Shown in pieces: positions 8,379 through 17,396 of a stretch of 50,240 bases of DNA. Under the pieces are notes generated by a model. The model ran no database searches and was not told the origin of the DNA. It saw only the letters and a list, made by a program, of their open reading frames with translations. The stretch is from Verrucomicrobiota bacterium (GTDB lineage Bacteria > Verrucomicrobiota > Verrucomicrobiia > Opitutales > Opitutaceae). The translations under genes were made by a program, and so were the position numbers. Every line of letters begins with the position of its first letter. Within the stretch, counting starts at the first letter, position 1. The stretch spans positions 1 through 50,240 of the forward strand of contig JANYJB010000101.1 in the NCBI GenBank assembly GCA_025361935.1, given 5' to 3'.

Positions 8379-8915
8379 CTACTTGAAATCCACCAACTCC
8401 ACGTCGAACACCAGCGTGGCGCGACCAGGGATGGTTCCCCGGATGCCCTTCTCCCCATAGGCGAGCCAGAAGGGGACGATGAGCGTGCGCTTCTCGCCCT
8501 TGCGCATCGCGAGCAACGCCTCGTCCCATCCGGCGATCACGCGGTTCTCACCCACGACAAAGTTAAACGGCCCGCCATGATCCGCCGAGGCGTCGAACGG
8601 CTTTTCCCCGTCGAGCAGGCGCCCCGCGTAATTCACGCTCACGAGCTGTCCGCGTTTCGGAGTGGCCTTGCCGGCGCCGGGCGTGCGGACGAGCGTGCGC
8701 AGACCGCTCTTTGTTTCCTGAGCGCCGGGATAACGCAGCGCGATGAGCTCCCGCTCGCGGCCGTTAAACTGGTAGGAGTCGTCGGCCATCGCTTCCCTCA
8801 TGGCCGCGCTCATGGGCGCGCCGGGATGCTTGCGGGCGAGCATCCCCGAACGCACGACCAGCGAGAGCGTGATGAGCACGACGCCGAGAAATAGCAGCAC
8901 GAAAAAAGAGCGCAT
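8379..8915 (-). CDS. FKBP-type peptidyl-prolyl cis-trans isomerase, membrane-anchored
   Basis: Product of 178 aa. An N-terminal hydrophobic segment (about 3-22, FFVLLFLGVVLITLSLVV) serves as anchor or uncleaved signal. A linker leads to one FKBP domain (about 88-178) with GQLVSVNYAGRLLDGEKPFD, FVVGENRVIAGWDEAL, MRKGEKRTLIVP, AYGEKGI and a closing VFDVELVDF. The hydrophobic pocket Val/Ile-Ile-Trp (VIAGW) is intact, so isomerase activity is expected. It probably acts on folding of exported proteins outside the cytoplasmic membrane. I chose the ATG at 8913-8915; the frame is open further upstream but there it only shadows the next gene. It sits 31 bp after ppnP and is probably co-transcribed with it. 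Confidence 0.9.
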   Translation of the reverse strand: MRSFFVLLFLGVVLITLSLVVRSGMLARKHPGAPMSAAMREAMADDSYQFNGRERELIALRYPGAQETKSGLRTLVRTPGAGKATPKRGQLVSVNYAGRLLDGEKPFDASADHGGPFNFVVGENRVIAGWDEALLAMRKGEKRTLIVPFWLAYGEKGIRGTIPGRATLVFDVELVDFK

Positions 8916-8946
8916 GGGGAAACAGTCGGCGCGGAGACGCGCGCGT

Positions 8947-9279
8947 TCAGGCCGGCAGGAAAGAGCAGATGTATTCGCAGACGCCGCCGCCCACCTCGAT
9001 GGTGAAGCCGGACTTGCCCGCGACGTCGAAATGCGTGCCCGCCGCATAGGCGTTGACGGCGGTCTGGCCGTCGAGCGTGACCTTGCAGGCGCCCGCGACG
9101 ATTTCCATGCGCTCCGGCGCATCGGTGCCGAAGTGGTAGGAGCCCGGGTAGATGAGCCCGAGGGTTTTCTTGGAGCCATCGGCGAAAAGCACCGTGTGGC
9201 TGACGACTTTGCCGTCGAAATAAACATTGGCCTTGGTCACGACCGTGACGCCGGCGAACTGGGTGGGAAGACTTGCCAT
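8947..9279 (-). CDS. ppnP: Pyrimidine/purine nucleoside phosphorylase
   Basis: Product of 110 aa, close to the usual 94-110 aa of the YaiE/PpnP (DUF1255) family. These small cupin-fold enzymes split nucleosides with phosphate into base and ribose-1-phosphate. The family signature is clear: NVYFDGKVVSHTV near the start, then KKTLGLIYPGSYHFGTDAPE, MEIVAGACKVTLDG and a C-terminal FDVAGKSGFTIEV. Cytoplasmic, nucleoside salvage. Followed 31 bp later by the FKBP gene on the same strand. Confidence 0.92.
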   Translation of the reverse strand: MASLPTQFAGVTVVTKANVYFDGKVVSHTVLFADGSKKTLGLIYPGSYHFGTDAPERMEIVAGACKVTLDGQTAVNAYAAGTHFDVAGKSGFTIEVGGGVCEYICSFLPA

Positions 9280-9410
9280 GGGAAGAAAAGGGAAAGCGGG
9301 GAAAACGGAAAGTTCAACCCCGCTTATGAGGCAGCCCGATTGATCGTCGCCGCTCCTGCACCACCCGCACCAAAAAATTGACGCAGCCCGCCCCAGGCCC
9401 TTCGGACGAC

Positions 9411-10280
9411 TTAGCGTCGGCGACGTGCCAGCAGGACACCCGTGAGCGCCAAAGCGCCAGCAAACAAAGCATAGGTGGCCGGCTCAGGAATCGCGATGAT
9501 GGTGAACGAGGTCAGATTCGTGTAAATGGCCGCGTTGGTGGAAATGGTTCCGGGAGCGTTCGGATTGTTTACGATATCCTGATCGGCCAGACTATTGAAC
9601 TGCATTTCTACCGTGTAACTTTCCCCGGAAATAAACGTGCTCGCAGGGATGTCTATATAACCACCCGACATTGATCCCGACCCAAAATTTTCGTATTTAA
9701 TATCTCCCGTATAATTTCCGTTAAGGTTTATGCCCACGTGTCCGTTGCCAACTCCGAAATTGACACTATTAAGGGTGATGGTGAGCGCCAGCGTAGGATC
9801 GACGTAGAGAATCCCGCCCGTCCAAGTTCCCGCGCTTGCCGTGCCGACCGGGGTGGGATCGGGGTAGCTGTCGCCGCTCAAATTCAGCGTGAGCGTGGTC
9901 GCTTTGACTGTGACCGTGTAGGTGCCGTTGTTAAAAGCGGCGTCGAGCGCGGTTTGATCGACGTAGCTGTTCGTGACATGCCAAGAGTCCTGGCTGGCAC
10001 TGTAATCAGCACCGCCAAAAGTCGCGGAACTCACCCCCGACCCGGCTGGCGTCGTATAGCTCGGAGCTGAAATGCTCGCCAAGTTGTCAGGCACGGTCCC
10101 CTTGCCCTCGATCCGGATGCTGCCCACCCACCCAGTTTGCATCGTGGTGGACGCATCGGTTTGCACAAAGACCTTCTGTTTTTCGACCAGCACCGTATCA
10201 ACCGTTTTCGGGGCGCCACCGACAGCCCCCGAACACAGCGAGAGAGAAACCAAGGCGGTTTTGAATAGATGAGTTTTCAT
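9411..10280 (-). CDS. PEP-CTERM sorting-domain surface protein
   Basis: Product of 289 aa. A signal peptide (about 1-22) precedes a Gly/Ser/Thr-rich beta-type body without recognised domain. The C-terminal sorting signal is complete: IPEPATYALFAGAL, a hydrophobic helix, and the basic tail LLARRRR. PEP-CTERM proteins are processed by exosortase/EpsH, usually in bacteria that make extracellular polysaccharide. No exosortase is in this window. The protein has four Asn/Gly-rich segments of low complexity and looks like a secreted adhesin or matrix protein. The role is unknown. Confidence 0.88.
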   Translation of the reverse strand: MKTHLFKTALVSLSLCSGAVGGAPKTVDTVLVEKQKVFVQTDASTTMQTGWVGSIRIEGKGTVPDNLASISAPSYTTPAGSGVSSATFGGADYSASQDSWHVTNSYVDQTALDAAFNNGTYTVTVKATTLTLNLSGDSYPDPTPVGTASAGTWTGGILYVDPTLALTITLNSVNFGVGNGHVGINLNGNYTGDIKYENFGSGSMSGGYIDIPASTFISGESYTVEMQFNSLADQDIVNNPNAPGTISTNAAIYTNLTSFTIIAIPEPATYALFAGALALTGVLLARRRR

Positions 10281-10406
10281 GACGTTATGCAGCGATTAGA
10301 TGCAGGTTATGCGCCAGCAATCCACTAGGTCGCAAGTTTTCTGGTTGTAATGGCGCGACGCCGCTCAGGCAGACGATTTAAGCGCCGCGCCGTTGATAGC
10401 TCCGCC

Positions 10407-12200
10407 TCACGGCGCCAGCACAAGAAAATCGACCCGCTGGAGTTGTAGTTTCTGACCGCCAGAATAAACCCGCCCCTCCACGTGCAGCAGCACGATCCGA
10501 CGCCGCTCGCCCGATTTGAGCACGACTTCGCCGGCAATGAGCGCCGTGTTCGCGTCCGTCTTCGTTTTTAATTTGGCGGTGTAATTTTTTAATGCGGCGT
10601 TGATCTCAGCCACCGGTTTCCAGTCACCGTCCGTAGACTCCATTTCAAGACCTGCGTCATTAGACGACAGACGCAGATTAAGGCCCAAGCCACCGACGCT
10701 CGATGGGCTCCGCGCTCCGTAACCAATCGAGCCATAATCCGCCCTCTTAAAACCCGCGAGATCGCAAGGCGGCGCGTAGAACCAAAACCATTCCGAGCCC
10801 GAACCGTCATCACCTAGACTGGCAATCTGCAGCCACCCGAGCGCCTCACTACCGAATCCCCAGCGCGCATCGCGCCGCGCAGAATAAATCTTCAGCCAAG
10901 GGTCCAGCCGAGCATACAACCCGGCCGACTGATGCCGCTTATGCAGATAATCTATCACCGAGCGCAGGTCGGAAAACTCCTTGAGCGATAACGTCTGCGC
11001 CTTCGGTCGGGCCACGCCGTGCTCCACCAACCCGTATTTCGCCAGCAACCTGTCGAACCGGGCAAGCTGCGACCGCTCGGCAACCGCGAAAAGACTCCAC
11101 GGCCCCGCCAGCAAAAACACCACCACCCCGAGCAACGAAAGCGGGATCACCCGCAGCGAGCGTTTCGCCGCACCGCCCGTGCCGAAATACAGCCCCATCG
11201 CCGCCAACCACCCCGCTAACACATATCCGGCGTAGCGCGATTCCGTCAGTCCATAGTCGCCCACCCGCACGCTCACGGCCAGCGCCAGCAGCACCGCCAT
11301 CGGCACCAGCAACCGCCCAAACCACCGCCCCGCAAACCACTCGGCCCACCACAACCCCGCCCTAGCCAACGGCTGCACCAGCAGCACCGCCAGCAACCCG
11401 ATCACTGCCAGCCCGATCACCGGCACCGCCACCCACCCGTCCGGCCACACCCGCGTCAGCGCGATCTTCACCGCGTAAGGATAAAGGATCGCCAGATACA
11501 CCGCCACCAACGGCAGGAGCACGCCCCCGGCGGAAACCCTCAACACGCGCGGCGGCTCCGCCTCGGCCTGTTCGTCCGCCCTCACCTTGGGCACGCCCGC
11601 CAGCAACCACAACGGATGAAACCCAAAAGTGATCAGCACCCACAACTGTCCGTAACGCTCCCCCTCCACAGTAAAATCAAACAGCTTCACCGCACTCGTC
11701 AGCGCCAATGCCAGCCCGGCGAAAAAAATCACCGCATACAAAACCCCCACCCAATAGCGGCTGAACAGATTCCAGTTAAACGTCCAGAACGCCTCGTGGC
11801 TGCGATGCTTCGCCCCCACGGCCACTGCCAGATGCAGCGCAAGAAACAACATCGCCGTGCGAATCCAAAACGACTCCGGCACCGCCTCCAACTTCGCCGG
11901 TAACATCGCCCAATAAGCGACCACCAAGCCGAGCCCAATCGCCTGAAGCGCCGCAAGTTTGCCGCGCGTCCAGTCCCGACTTTCGCCCGCCACCACCAGG
12001 AAAACACCGAGCGGCACGCCCAGTGCCGCCGCCATCGCCACGCGTTGCCACACCCAATCCGAGTTGGAACCGCTCTCTATCACCACGAGCAACGTCACCA
12101 TCACGCCCAGTGCGGAAACCATCGCCAGCGGAAAACGCCCCCATGCCTGCACCACGCCTTCGACCAATCGTTTTCCTGCGTCAGCCAGTTTGGTTATCAT
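10407..12200 (-). CDS. DUF4153 integral membrane protein
   Basis: Product of 597 aa from the ATG at 12198-12200; an in-frame TTG lies 18 bp upstream. About 11-12 hydrophobic helices fill residues 20-400 (e.g. GRFPLAMVSALGVMVTLLVV, LLPLVAVYLAILYPYAV). A soluble C-terminal region of about 200 residues follows (DLRSVIDYLHKRH, then a beta-rich domain ending QRVDFLVLAP). Arrangement and motifs fit the DUF4153 family, which has no assigned function. It follows the ketopantoate-reductase gene by 29 bp on the same strand, so they may share a transcript. Confidence 0.8.
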   Translation of the reverse strand: MITKLADAGKRLVEGVVQAWGRFPLAMVSALGVMVTLLVVIESGSNSDWVWQRVAMAAALGVPLGVFLVVAGESRDWTRGKLAALQAIGLGLVVAYWAMLPAKLEAVPESFWIRTAMLFLALHLAVAVGAKHRSHEAFWTFNWNLFSRYWVGVLYAVIFFAGLALALTSAVKLFDFTVEGERYGQLWVLITFGFHPLWLLAGVPKVRADEQAEAEPPRVLRVSAGGVLLPLVAVYLAILYPYAVKIALTRVWPDGWVAVPVIGLAVIGLLAVLLVQPLARAGLWWAEWFAGRWFGRLLVPMAVLLALAVSVRVGDYGLTESRYAGYVLAGWLAAMGLYFGTGGAAKRSLRVIPLSLLGVVVFLLAGPWSLFAVAERSQLARFDRLLAKYGLVEHGVARPKAQTLSLKEFSDLRSVIDYLHKRHQSAGLYARLDPWLKIYSARRDARWGFGSEALGWLQIASLGDDGSGSEWFWFYAPPCDLAGFKRADYGSIGYGARSPSSVGGLGLNLRLSSNDAGLEMESTDGDWKPVAEINAALKNYTAKLKTKTDANTALIAGEVVLKSGERRRIVLLHVEGRVYSGGQKLQLQRVDFLVLAP

Positions 12201-12229
12201 TGCCCCACGCAGCCACAAACCATCGACGA

Positions 12230-13165
12230 TTACAATCCGCGCATCCGCCCCGCCGCCAGCGGGAGCAGCCGCTCGTAAAGCGCCGCCAGTCGCGGCGTCT
12301 CCACGCCCTTCGCTCTCGCGCGCCGCAGCGGCTCGCCCCAGATCGACTCCACCTCCAGCGGCTTGCCCGCGAGATAGTCCAGCATCGTCGAGGGTTTATA
12401 CGGCCCCATCGGTCGCGTGCGCTCGACCTGCAACGTCACAAAATCCTCGGGTATTTTAAATCCATAGGCCGCCGCCGCCGCCTGCACCTCGCGCATCAGC
12501 GCCCACACTTCGGCCTCCCGCTCCGGCGACTCCAGGATCACGTCGGTCGTCATGCCGCCATGCAAGACCGAGAGGCCGTTGAACGGCACGTTCCACACCA
12601 GCTTGCGCCAGCGCGCCTCCAGCAGACTCGCGCCGATCTCCGCCTTCACTCCCGCGCGGACAAACCAGTCCGCCACCGCCCGCGTGCGCGGCTGCGGCCC
12701 GCCGGAGAATTCGCCGATCACGACATGCCCCGGCATCGTGCACTCGGCCACGCCGGGCGCGATACGGTTCGCGCAGATGAAACACAGCCCGCCCAGCGTG
12801 CGCTCCGGCCCCGCGACCGCCGCGACAGGTTCGTCCACGCCAATGCCATTCTGGAGATTGAGCACGACGGTGTCCGTGTGCAGCAGCGGCGGCAGCAACC
12901 GCGCGAGCTGGTCGTTGGCGGTCGCCTTGAGCGTGATGATGACAAGGTCAACCGGCCCGATTTCCTCGGGCTTCGTCGCCGCTTTTACGGACGGCAGCGT
13001 GAAGTCGCCGTCGGTCGCCTTCACCATAATCCCTCGCGTGAGCAGCACTGCGAGGTCGCTCCGCGCCAGAAAAGAAACGTCCGCGCCGGCCCGCGCAAGC
13101 CGCGCACCGTAGTAGAGCCCGAGCGCACCGGAACCGACGATGGCAATGGAGGAAATGGACTTCAC
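12230..13165 (-). CDS. panE: 2-dehydropantoate 2-reductase family protein
   Basis: Product of 311 aa, the normal family length. The N-terminal Rossmann motif is GSGALGLYYG (residues 11-20), followed by VDLVIITLKATANDQL (catalytic-Lys region) and LNLQNGIGVDE, all hallmarks of ApbA/PanE reductases. The C-terminal helical domain carries RWRKLVWNVPFNGLSVL. Known members reduce ketopantoate to pantoate with NADPH in pantothenate/CoA synthesis. Several paralogues in the family act on other 2-keto acids, so the substrate is probable rather than sure. The start ATG at 13163-13165 fits. Confidence 0.88.
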   Translation of the reverse strand: MKSISSIAIVGSGALGLYYGARLARAGADVSFLARSDLAVLLTRGIMVKATDGDFTLPSVKAATKPEEIGPVDLVIITLKATANDQLARLLPPLLHTDTVVLNLQNGIGVDEPVAAVAGPERTLGGLCFICANRIAPGVAECTMPGHVVIGEFSGGPQPRTRAVADWFVRAGVKAEIGASLLEARWRKLVWNVPFNGLSVLHGGMTTDVILESPEREAEVWALMREVQAAAAAYGFKIPEDFVTLQVERTRPMGPYKPSTMLDYLAGKPLEVESIWGEPLRRARAKGVETPRLAALYERLLPLAAGRMRGL

Positions 13166-13229
13166 GCGCCGACGTTAAAGGATGGCGACCGTCAAACTCC
13201 AGAACGCATCCCGTATGAACCGATGATTT

Positions 13230-14294
13230 TCAGGAGTTTTTCAGCGAGGCCATGTCGATCACGAAACGGTATTTCACGTCGCTCTTCAGCATGCGTTCGT
13301 AGGCCTCGTTGATCTGGTTCATGCGGATCATCTCGATGTCGGAGGTGATGTTGTGCTTGCCGCAGAAATCGAGCATCTCCTGCGTCTCCGCAATGCCGCC
13401 GATGAGCGATCCGGACAGACTCTTGCGGCCCATGATCAGAGAGAACGCCGCGACCGGCAGCGGCTTCTCGGGTGCGCCCACGAGGGTGATGTTGCCGTCA
13501 ACCGCGAGCATGCCGAGGTAGGCGTTGATGTCGTGGTCGGCCGACACGCAATCGAGGATGAAGTCGAACGTGCCCGCGTGCTTCGCCATCTCGCCGGCGT
13601 TGCGCGAGACGACGACTTCGTGCGCACCAAGGCGAAGCGCATCGGCCTTCTTGCTCTCCGACGTGGTGAACACGACGACATGCGCGCCAAACGCACGGGC
13701 AAACTTCACGCCCATGTGGCCGAGTCCGCCGAGACCGACGATGCCCACTTTTTTACCCGGGCCGACTTTCCAGTGGCGCATCGGCGAGTAGGTGGTGATG
13801 CCCGCGCAAAGCAGCGGCGCGACGGCGGCGAGATTGAGGTTCTCGGGCACGCGCAGGACGAAGTGCTCGTCCACCACGATGCCCTCGGAGTAGCCGCCAT
13901 AGGTCGGCAGGCCGAGGTGTTTGTCCATCCCACCGTAGGTGCCGACCATCGTGGGCGAGAATTGTTCGAGATTTTTCCGGCAATGCGGGCAGCTCGGGTC
14001 GGCGTCCACCATGCAGCCGACGCCGGCGATGTCGCCGGGTTTGAACTTGGTGACCTTGGGGCCGACTTTGGTCACGCGGCCGACGATCTCGTGGCCGGGC
14101 ACGGCGGGATATTGGGTAAAGTGCCACTCGTTGCGCGCGAAATGGAGATCGGAATGGCAGACGCCGCAGAAAAGAATTTCGATCTGCACGTCACGATCCG
14201 TCGGCTCGCGGCGCGGAATCGCGGCGGCAGCGAGCGGCGAGGGCGCGCTGGCGGTGGAGTAGGCTTTGACAGAATAGGCGCGTGGTTTGGACAT
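13230..14294 (-). CDS. Zinc-type NAD(P)-dependent alcohol dehydrogenase (YahK/CAD-like)
   Basis: Product of 354 aa. Catalytic zinc site: CGVCHSDLH (Cys43, with Cys46-His47) and GHE (67-69). Cofactor loop GLGGLGHMGVKFA (about 193-205) and the full MDR fold are present. Relatives such as YahK reduce a broad range of aldehydes. The structural-zinc lobe is unusual: only Cys102 and Cys105 remain of the usual four cysteines, in the segment SCPHCRKNLEQFS, where the family normally has further Cys on both sides. The domain may still fold without that zinc. Monocistronic by spacing (more than 60 bp on each side). Confidence 0.9.
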   Translation of the reverse strand: MSKPRAYSVKAYSTASAPSPLAAAAIPRREPTDRDVQIEILFCGVCHSDLHFARNEWHFTQYPAVPGHEIVGRVTKVGPKVTKFKPGDIAGVGCMVDADPSCPHCRKNLEQFSPTMVGTYGGMDKHLGLPTYGGYSEGIVVDEHFVLRVPENLNLAAVAPLLCAGITTYSPMRHWKVGPGKKVGIVGLGGLGHMGVKFARAFGAHVVVFTTSESKKADALRLGAHEVVVSRNAGEMAKHAGTFDFILDCVSADHDINAYLGMLAVDGNITLVGAPEKPLPVAAFSLIMGRKSLSGSLIGGIAETQEMLDFCGKHNITSDIEMIRMNQINEAYERMLKSDVKYRFVIDMASLKNS

Positions 14295-14373
14295 GGAAAT
14301 TTTTGGGGTTAACGGAAGAATGTGCCGGTTTTAATTTTTTGCCAGCGACCACCGCCGAATCAACCACGTCGGC

Positions 14374-14901
14374 TTACTCCGCAGGCTGCGAAACTGGGGC
14401 AAGCCGGGCCGGATCGTAGCCCTGCGCACGGATGCGTTCCAAAATACCGGCGTAAGTCGCCGCAGGGAGCTGACGGTCGCGCGCGAGAACCCAAAGCAAC
14501 CCCCGACCGGGCGTGCCGACGACGGCCCAGCGGTAATCGGGATCAAGTTCGAGCACGAGGTAGGTCGCGGTGAACGGCCAGATGAAGCGGACTTTCCACT
14601 CGGCGTTGGTCTGCGTGTTGACCACCCACGCCGTGCCGTGCCACGTGGTTTCGGGGGCGTCGAAGGAGCCTTTGCGGAAGGTGAAATTATTGACGAGCGT
14701 GCCATCGGGCCTGCGGGCGTAGGTGTCGTAGCTGGCGACTTTTCCCTTCTCCAAAAAGTAAGGGATGTTCGCGATGACATACCAGCGCCCGAGGTAGCGG
14801 TCCATGTCCACATGCGCGACGGTGCGCAGCGGCGGTGCCTTGGGGCCGGACGCACAGCCGACAAACAGCAGAGGCAAGACCAGCGGAAGAAAACGCATCA
14901 T
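14374..14901 (-). CDS. Lipocalin-family lipoprotein (Blc-like)
   Basis: Product of about 175 aa; start uncertain among the ATGs at 14910, 14901 and 14898. A lipoprotein signal has lipobox LLFVGC (Cys16 from the 14901 start). The lipocalin signature is DRYLGRWYVIANIPYFLEKG. Later strands include TWHGTAWVVNTQTNAEWKV, YLVLELDPDYRWAVVGTP and a C-terminal helix YAGILERIRAQGYDP. Bacterial Blc proteins are outer-membrane lipocalins linked to lysophospholipid binding and membrane stress. The gene lies 46 bp downstream of the DUF5069 gene on the same strand. Confidence 0.88.
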   Translation of the reverse strand: MMRFLPLVLPLLFVGCASGPKAPPLRTVAHVDMDRYLGRWYVIANIPYFLEKGKVASYDTYARRPDGTLVNNFTFRKGSFDAPETTWHGTAWVVNTQTNAEWKVRFIWPFTATYLVLELDPDYRWAVVGTPGRGLLWVLARDRQLPAATYAGILERIRAQGYDPARLAPVSQPAE

Positions 14902-14947
14902 GGGAATCATACGCACGAGGCGGTTGATCAGACGCGCGCCCGCTTCC

Positions 14948-15397
14948 TCAACCCAGGACGGCGAGAGGCGTGCGGCCCTCCTCGGCGTCGTGGAGGTCAA
15001 CGTAGGTATGGACGTCGGTGCGCGCGGCAAAACCGGCGGCCTGCTTTCCCTCGACCACTCCGGGCGAGCCGCTGTCGCGCCAGCCTCGTTTGAGGAGGAA
15101 GAGATTCCACACGAAGACCTGCTCGGGGTTGAGCGGCTGGCGGCCGGCGAAGAGGTCGTCGAAGATTTCCCCGGCGGTGCCGCCCTGGAGCGAGCGAGCT
15201 TTGATAGCCTCGTAGTCGAGTCCCCAGAAACGCGAAAACCGCGCGTCGAAGCTGGTGTTGTCGGCAAACCCGAGATGGCCGACGAAGTCTGCGGGAAGTT
15301 TGCCGGCGGCGTGGAGGCGGATTTTGTCCACGAGGCGCGCGAAATAGACGACGCCGCGGGTTTTGACGTGATCGCTGACGGGGAACTGGATGCTCAT
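14948..15397 (-). CDS. DUF5069 domain protein
   Basis: Product of 149 aa. It shows the DUF5069 pattern: TRGVVYFARLVDKIRLHAAG near the N-terminus, then DARFSRFWGLDYEAIKARSL and an acidic middle. The family is found mainly in Verrucomicrobiota and cyanobacteria and has no known function. No signal peptide, so it is probably cytoplasmic. Upstream of the lipocalin gene on the same strand. Confidence 0.85.
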   Translation of the reverse strand: MSIQFPVSDHVKTRGVVYFARLVDKIRLHAAGKLPADFVGHLGFADNTSFDARFSRFWGLDYEAIKARSLQGGTAGEIFDDLFAGRQPLNPEQVFVWNLFLLKRGWRDSGSPGVVEGKQAAGFAARTDVHTYVDLHDAEEGRTPLAVLG

Positions 15398-15461
15398 GGT
15401 GAAACCGAATTAACAGCGCGGGCTTTGAACGCAAAGCCGCAAAGGGCGGATTAAATAAATC

Positions 15462-16208
15462 TCAGCTTTTCTTCGCCAGCAGCGCGTAAATAAGCACCGC
15501 GCCGGCCACCGACACGTTGAGCGACTCCACGCGGCCGCTGCCGGGGATGGTCACCATTCGCGTGCAGGCTTTTTCCACCTCGGGCGCGAGCCCGTGCTCC
15601 TCATTGCCCAGCACGAGCGCGACCGGTTTGGCCGGGCCGGAGAGGGCGACGGGTTTTCCGCCGCGCGCCGCCGCGCCCGCCACGTCGTAGCCCGCCGCCG
15701 CGAGGTCTCGCAGGAGCTTCGCCAGATCGGGCGTGCGCCACACTTCGACCTGCTCCAGCCCGCCTTCGGAAACGCGATACGCCGCCTCGCCGGGCAGCGC
15801 CGCCTGCGGATGCGCGGGAATAATAATGTGCTCCACGCCGAAAAACGCCGCCGTGCGCGCGATGGCACCGAGGTTGTGCGCGTTGCCGATGCGGTCGAGC
15901 AGCACGAGCGGCGTGCGCGTCGCCGCCCATTTCCCGATCGTCACCGTGTCCGGCGCGCGAAGCTTGGGCGCGTCGATCACCGCGACGATGCCGCCGTGGT
16001 GGATGCTGCCCGCAATTTTCTCCAGCTCCGCCGGCGGCACGCAGCGGTAAACCTTCCGCGCGGCGGCGAGCGCCTTGCAGATCGCGCCGACCTTGCGGCC
16101 GGTCGCCTCGTCGAAAAACAGCCGCTTGATCGACGCCGGCTCGCGCTCGAAACGCGAACGCACCGCCGCCAGCCCGCACAGGTTGAGCTCTTTTGAATTC
16201 GCGCTCAT
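15462..16208 (-). CDS. TrmH/SpoU-family RNA 2'-O-ribose methyltransferase
   Basis: Product of 248 aa from the ATG at 16206-16208. The N-terminal substrate-binding domain (about 10-85, KRLFFDEATGRKVGAICKAL) is of the L7Ae-like type. The SpoU knotted domain has all three motifs: NAHNLGAIARTAAFFG, ALVLGNEEHGLAPEV and IPGSGRVESLNVSVAGAVLI. It should methylate a ribose 2'-OH in rRNA or tRNA using SAM. The closest match by architecture is RlmB (23S G2251), but the exact target cannot be read. The preceding gene on this strand is a second RNA methyltransferase (113 bp away). Confidence 0.9.
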   Translation of the reverse strand: MSANSKELNLCGLAAVRSRFEREPASIKRLFFDEATGRKVGAICKALAAARKVYRCVPPAELEKIAGSIHHGGIVAVIDAPKLRAPDTVTIGKWAATRTPLVLLDRIGNAHNLGAIARTAAFFGVEHIIIPAHPQAALPGEAAYRVSEGGLEQVEVWRTPDLAKLLRDLAAAGYDVAGAAARGGKPVALSGPAKPVALVLGNEEHGLAPEVEKACTRMVTIPGSGRVESLNVSVAGAVLIYALLAKKS

Positions 16209-16320
16209 AAGCCCGTTCCCAAGGTAGGGCGGGACCGCTGGGCCCGCCGAGCAGTCTTTGCGGCCTGCGCCCACCTACACGGACGGCCCATCGGTCCGTC
16301 CCTACCTTTAAACCCGCCGC

Positions 16321-17328
16321 TCATGGGCGCACCTCGCCGACGATGGTGAATTCCTCGCGGTCGTGGTAAAGGTGGCGCACGCGCACGCCGGTGGCGCAGC
16401 GCGAAAAGACCGACTCCGGCGCACGCACCTGCTCCAGCAGCGCGAGCGGATCGACGCGCCCGAACTTCAAGATCACCACGAAGCGGCGGCACCATTTGTT
16501 CTCCAGCCACGGCGCGACGAGGTCGTTGAGCACGTGGTGCGGCTCCTCCACGAGGTCGCAGAACATCCAGTCAAACACCTGCCCCTCGGCGGGGCGGAAC
16601 GCGAACGCGTCCTCCATGCGGTGCTCGATCTTGTAGTTGTTATACGCGCCGCCCTTGAGCGGGCCGTTGTCCACGGCGACGATCTTCGCGCCGCGCTTGG
16701 ATGCGCTGTAGCTCCAACCGCCGGGCGCGGCGCCGAGGTCGGCCACGGTTTCCTCGAAACCCGGTTCGCGGCCGAGCACGATGTAGGCCTCCTCGATTTT
16801 CAGGTAGGAGCGCGAGGGCGCCTGCTCGTCGTCGGCCATGCGGCGCTGTCCGCCGAACACCGCCTCGCGGGCGACGTAGGCGCGCTTGAAATCGACGAAG
16901 AACACATAGAGCCCGCGCAGGCGGGCGACGCCGCGGGGCTTGTCGGCCACGGCGAGGCGGGAGACGCGGCTCATGCGTTTCTTGAGGTTTTCCTGCACCA
17001 TCTTTTCGACGCCCTTCACACGGCGGCCGAGGCCGTCGAGCTCGGCGGCCTCCTCAAAGAGAAACGGCCACTCGCCCTCGAAGCGCTCGGTTTTTGCGGT
17101 CGTGAGAAATTGCTCGGTGATTCTCGCCGCGAGCGCGTTGACGGAGTCGCCGGTGATCTCGACGGGGTCGAGCAGCGCCATCTGCGGGAAACACAGGTCG
17201 GGCAGGTCCCCGGCCGCCGCGCCTTCCGTGCGAACCCAGCCCGCGCCCTGCTCGGCCGACGCGTAGCCGCAGGCGGCAAGCTCGGCGGCGAGCAGGTCCA
17301 CGAATCCGGGTTGGCAGGTGAAGATCAT
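16321..17328 (-). CDS. RlmM-like FtsJ-domain RNA methyltransferase
   Basis: Product of 335 aa. The N-terminal half is THUMP-like as in RlmM, the enzyme that methylates 2'-O of C2498 in 23S rRNA. The C-terminal RrmJ/FtsJ Rossmann domain has ADLGAAPGGWSYSASKRGAKI (SAM site) and catalytic K-D-K candidates in RSYLKIEEA, FDWMFCDLVEEPH and VVILKFGRV. The closing Glu is probably in REEFTIVG. Length is close to E. coli RlmM (366 aa). The stop is 69 bp before the class II RNR gene's end region on the right; the two are transcribed in the same direction. Confidence 0.87.
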   Translation of the reverse strand: MIFTCQPGFVDLLAAELAACGYASAEQGAGWVRTEGAAAGDLPDLCFPQMALLDPVEITGDSVNALAARITEQFLTTAKTERFEGEWPFLFEEAAELDGLGRRVKGVEKMVQENLKKRMSRVSRLAVADKPRGVARLRGLYVFFVDFKRAYVAREAVFGGQRRMADDEQAPSRSYLKIEEAYIVLGREPGFEETVADLGAAPGGWSYSASKRGAKIVAVDNGPLKGGAYNNYKIEHRMEDAFAFRPAEGQVFDWMFCDLVEEPHHVLNDLVAPWLENKWCRRFVVILKFGRVDPLALLEQVRAPESVFSRCATGVRVRHLYHDREEFTIVGEVRP

Positions 17329-17396
17329 CGGCCGGCGAGCGTGCCGGCCGCCCGCGTCGGCGGCGAGGCATTTTCAGATCCGCCGTTCAGGAAGCC

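Noticed and set aside
8916-9227. N-terminal extension of the FKBP frame to 9227
   Set aside because: That stretch is the out-of-frame mirror of ppnP; the ATG at 8915 directly precedes the membrane anchor.
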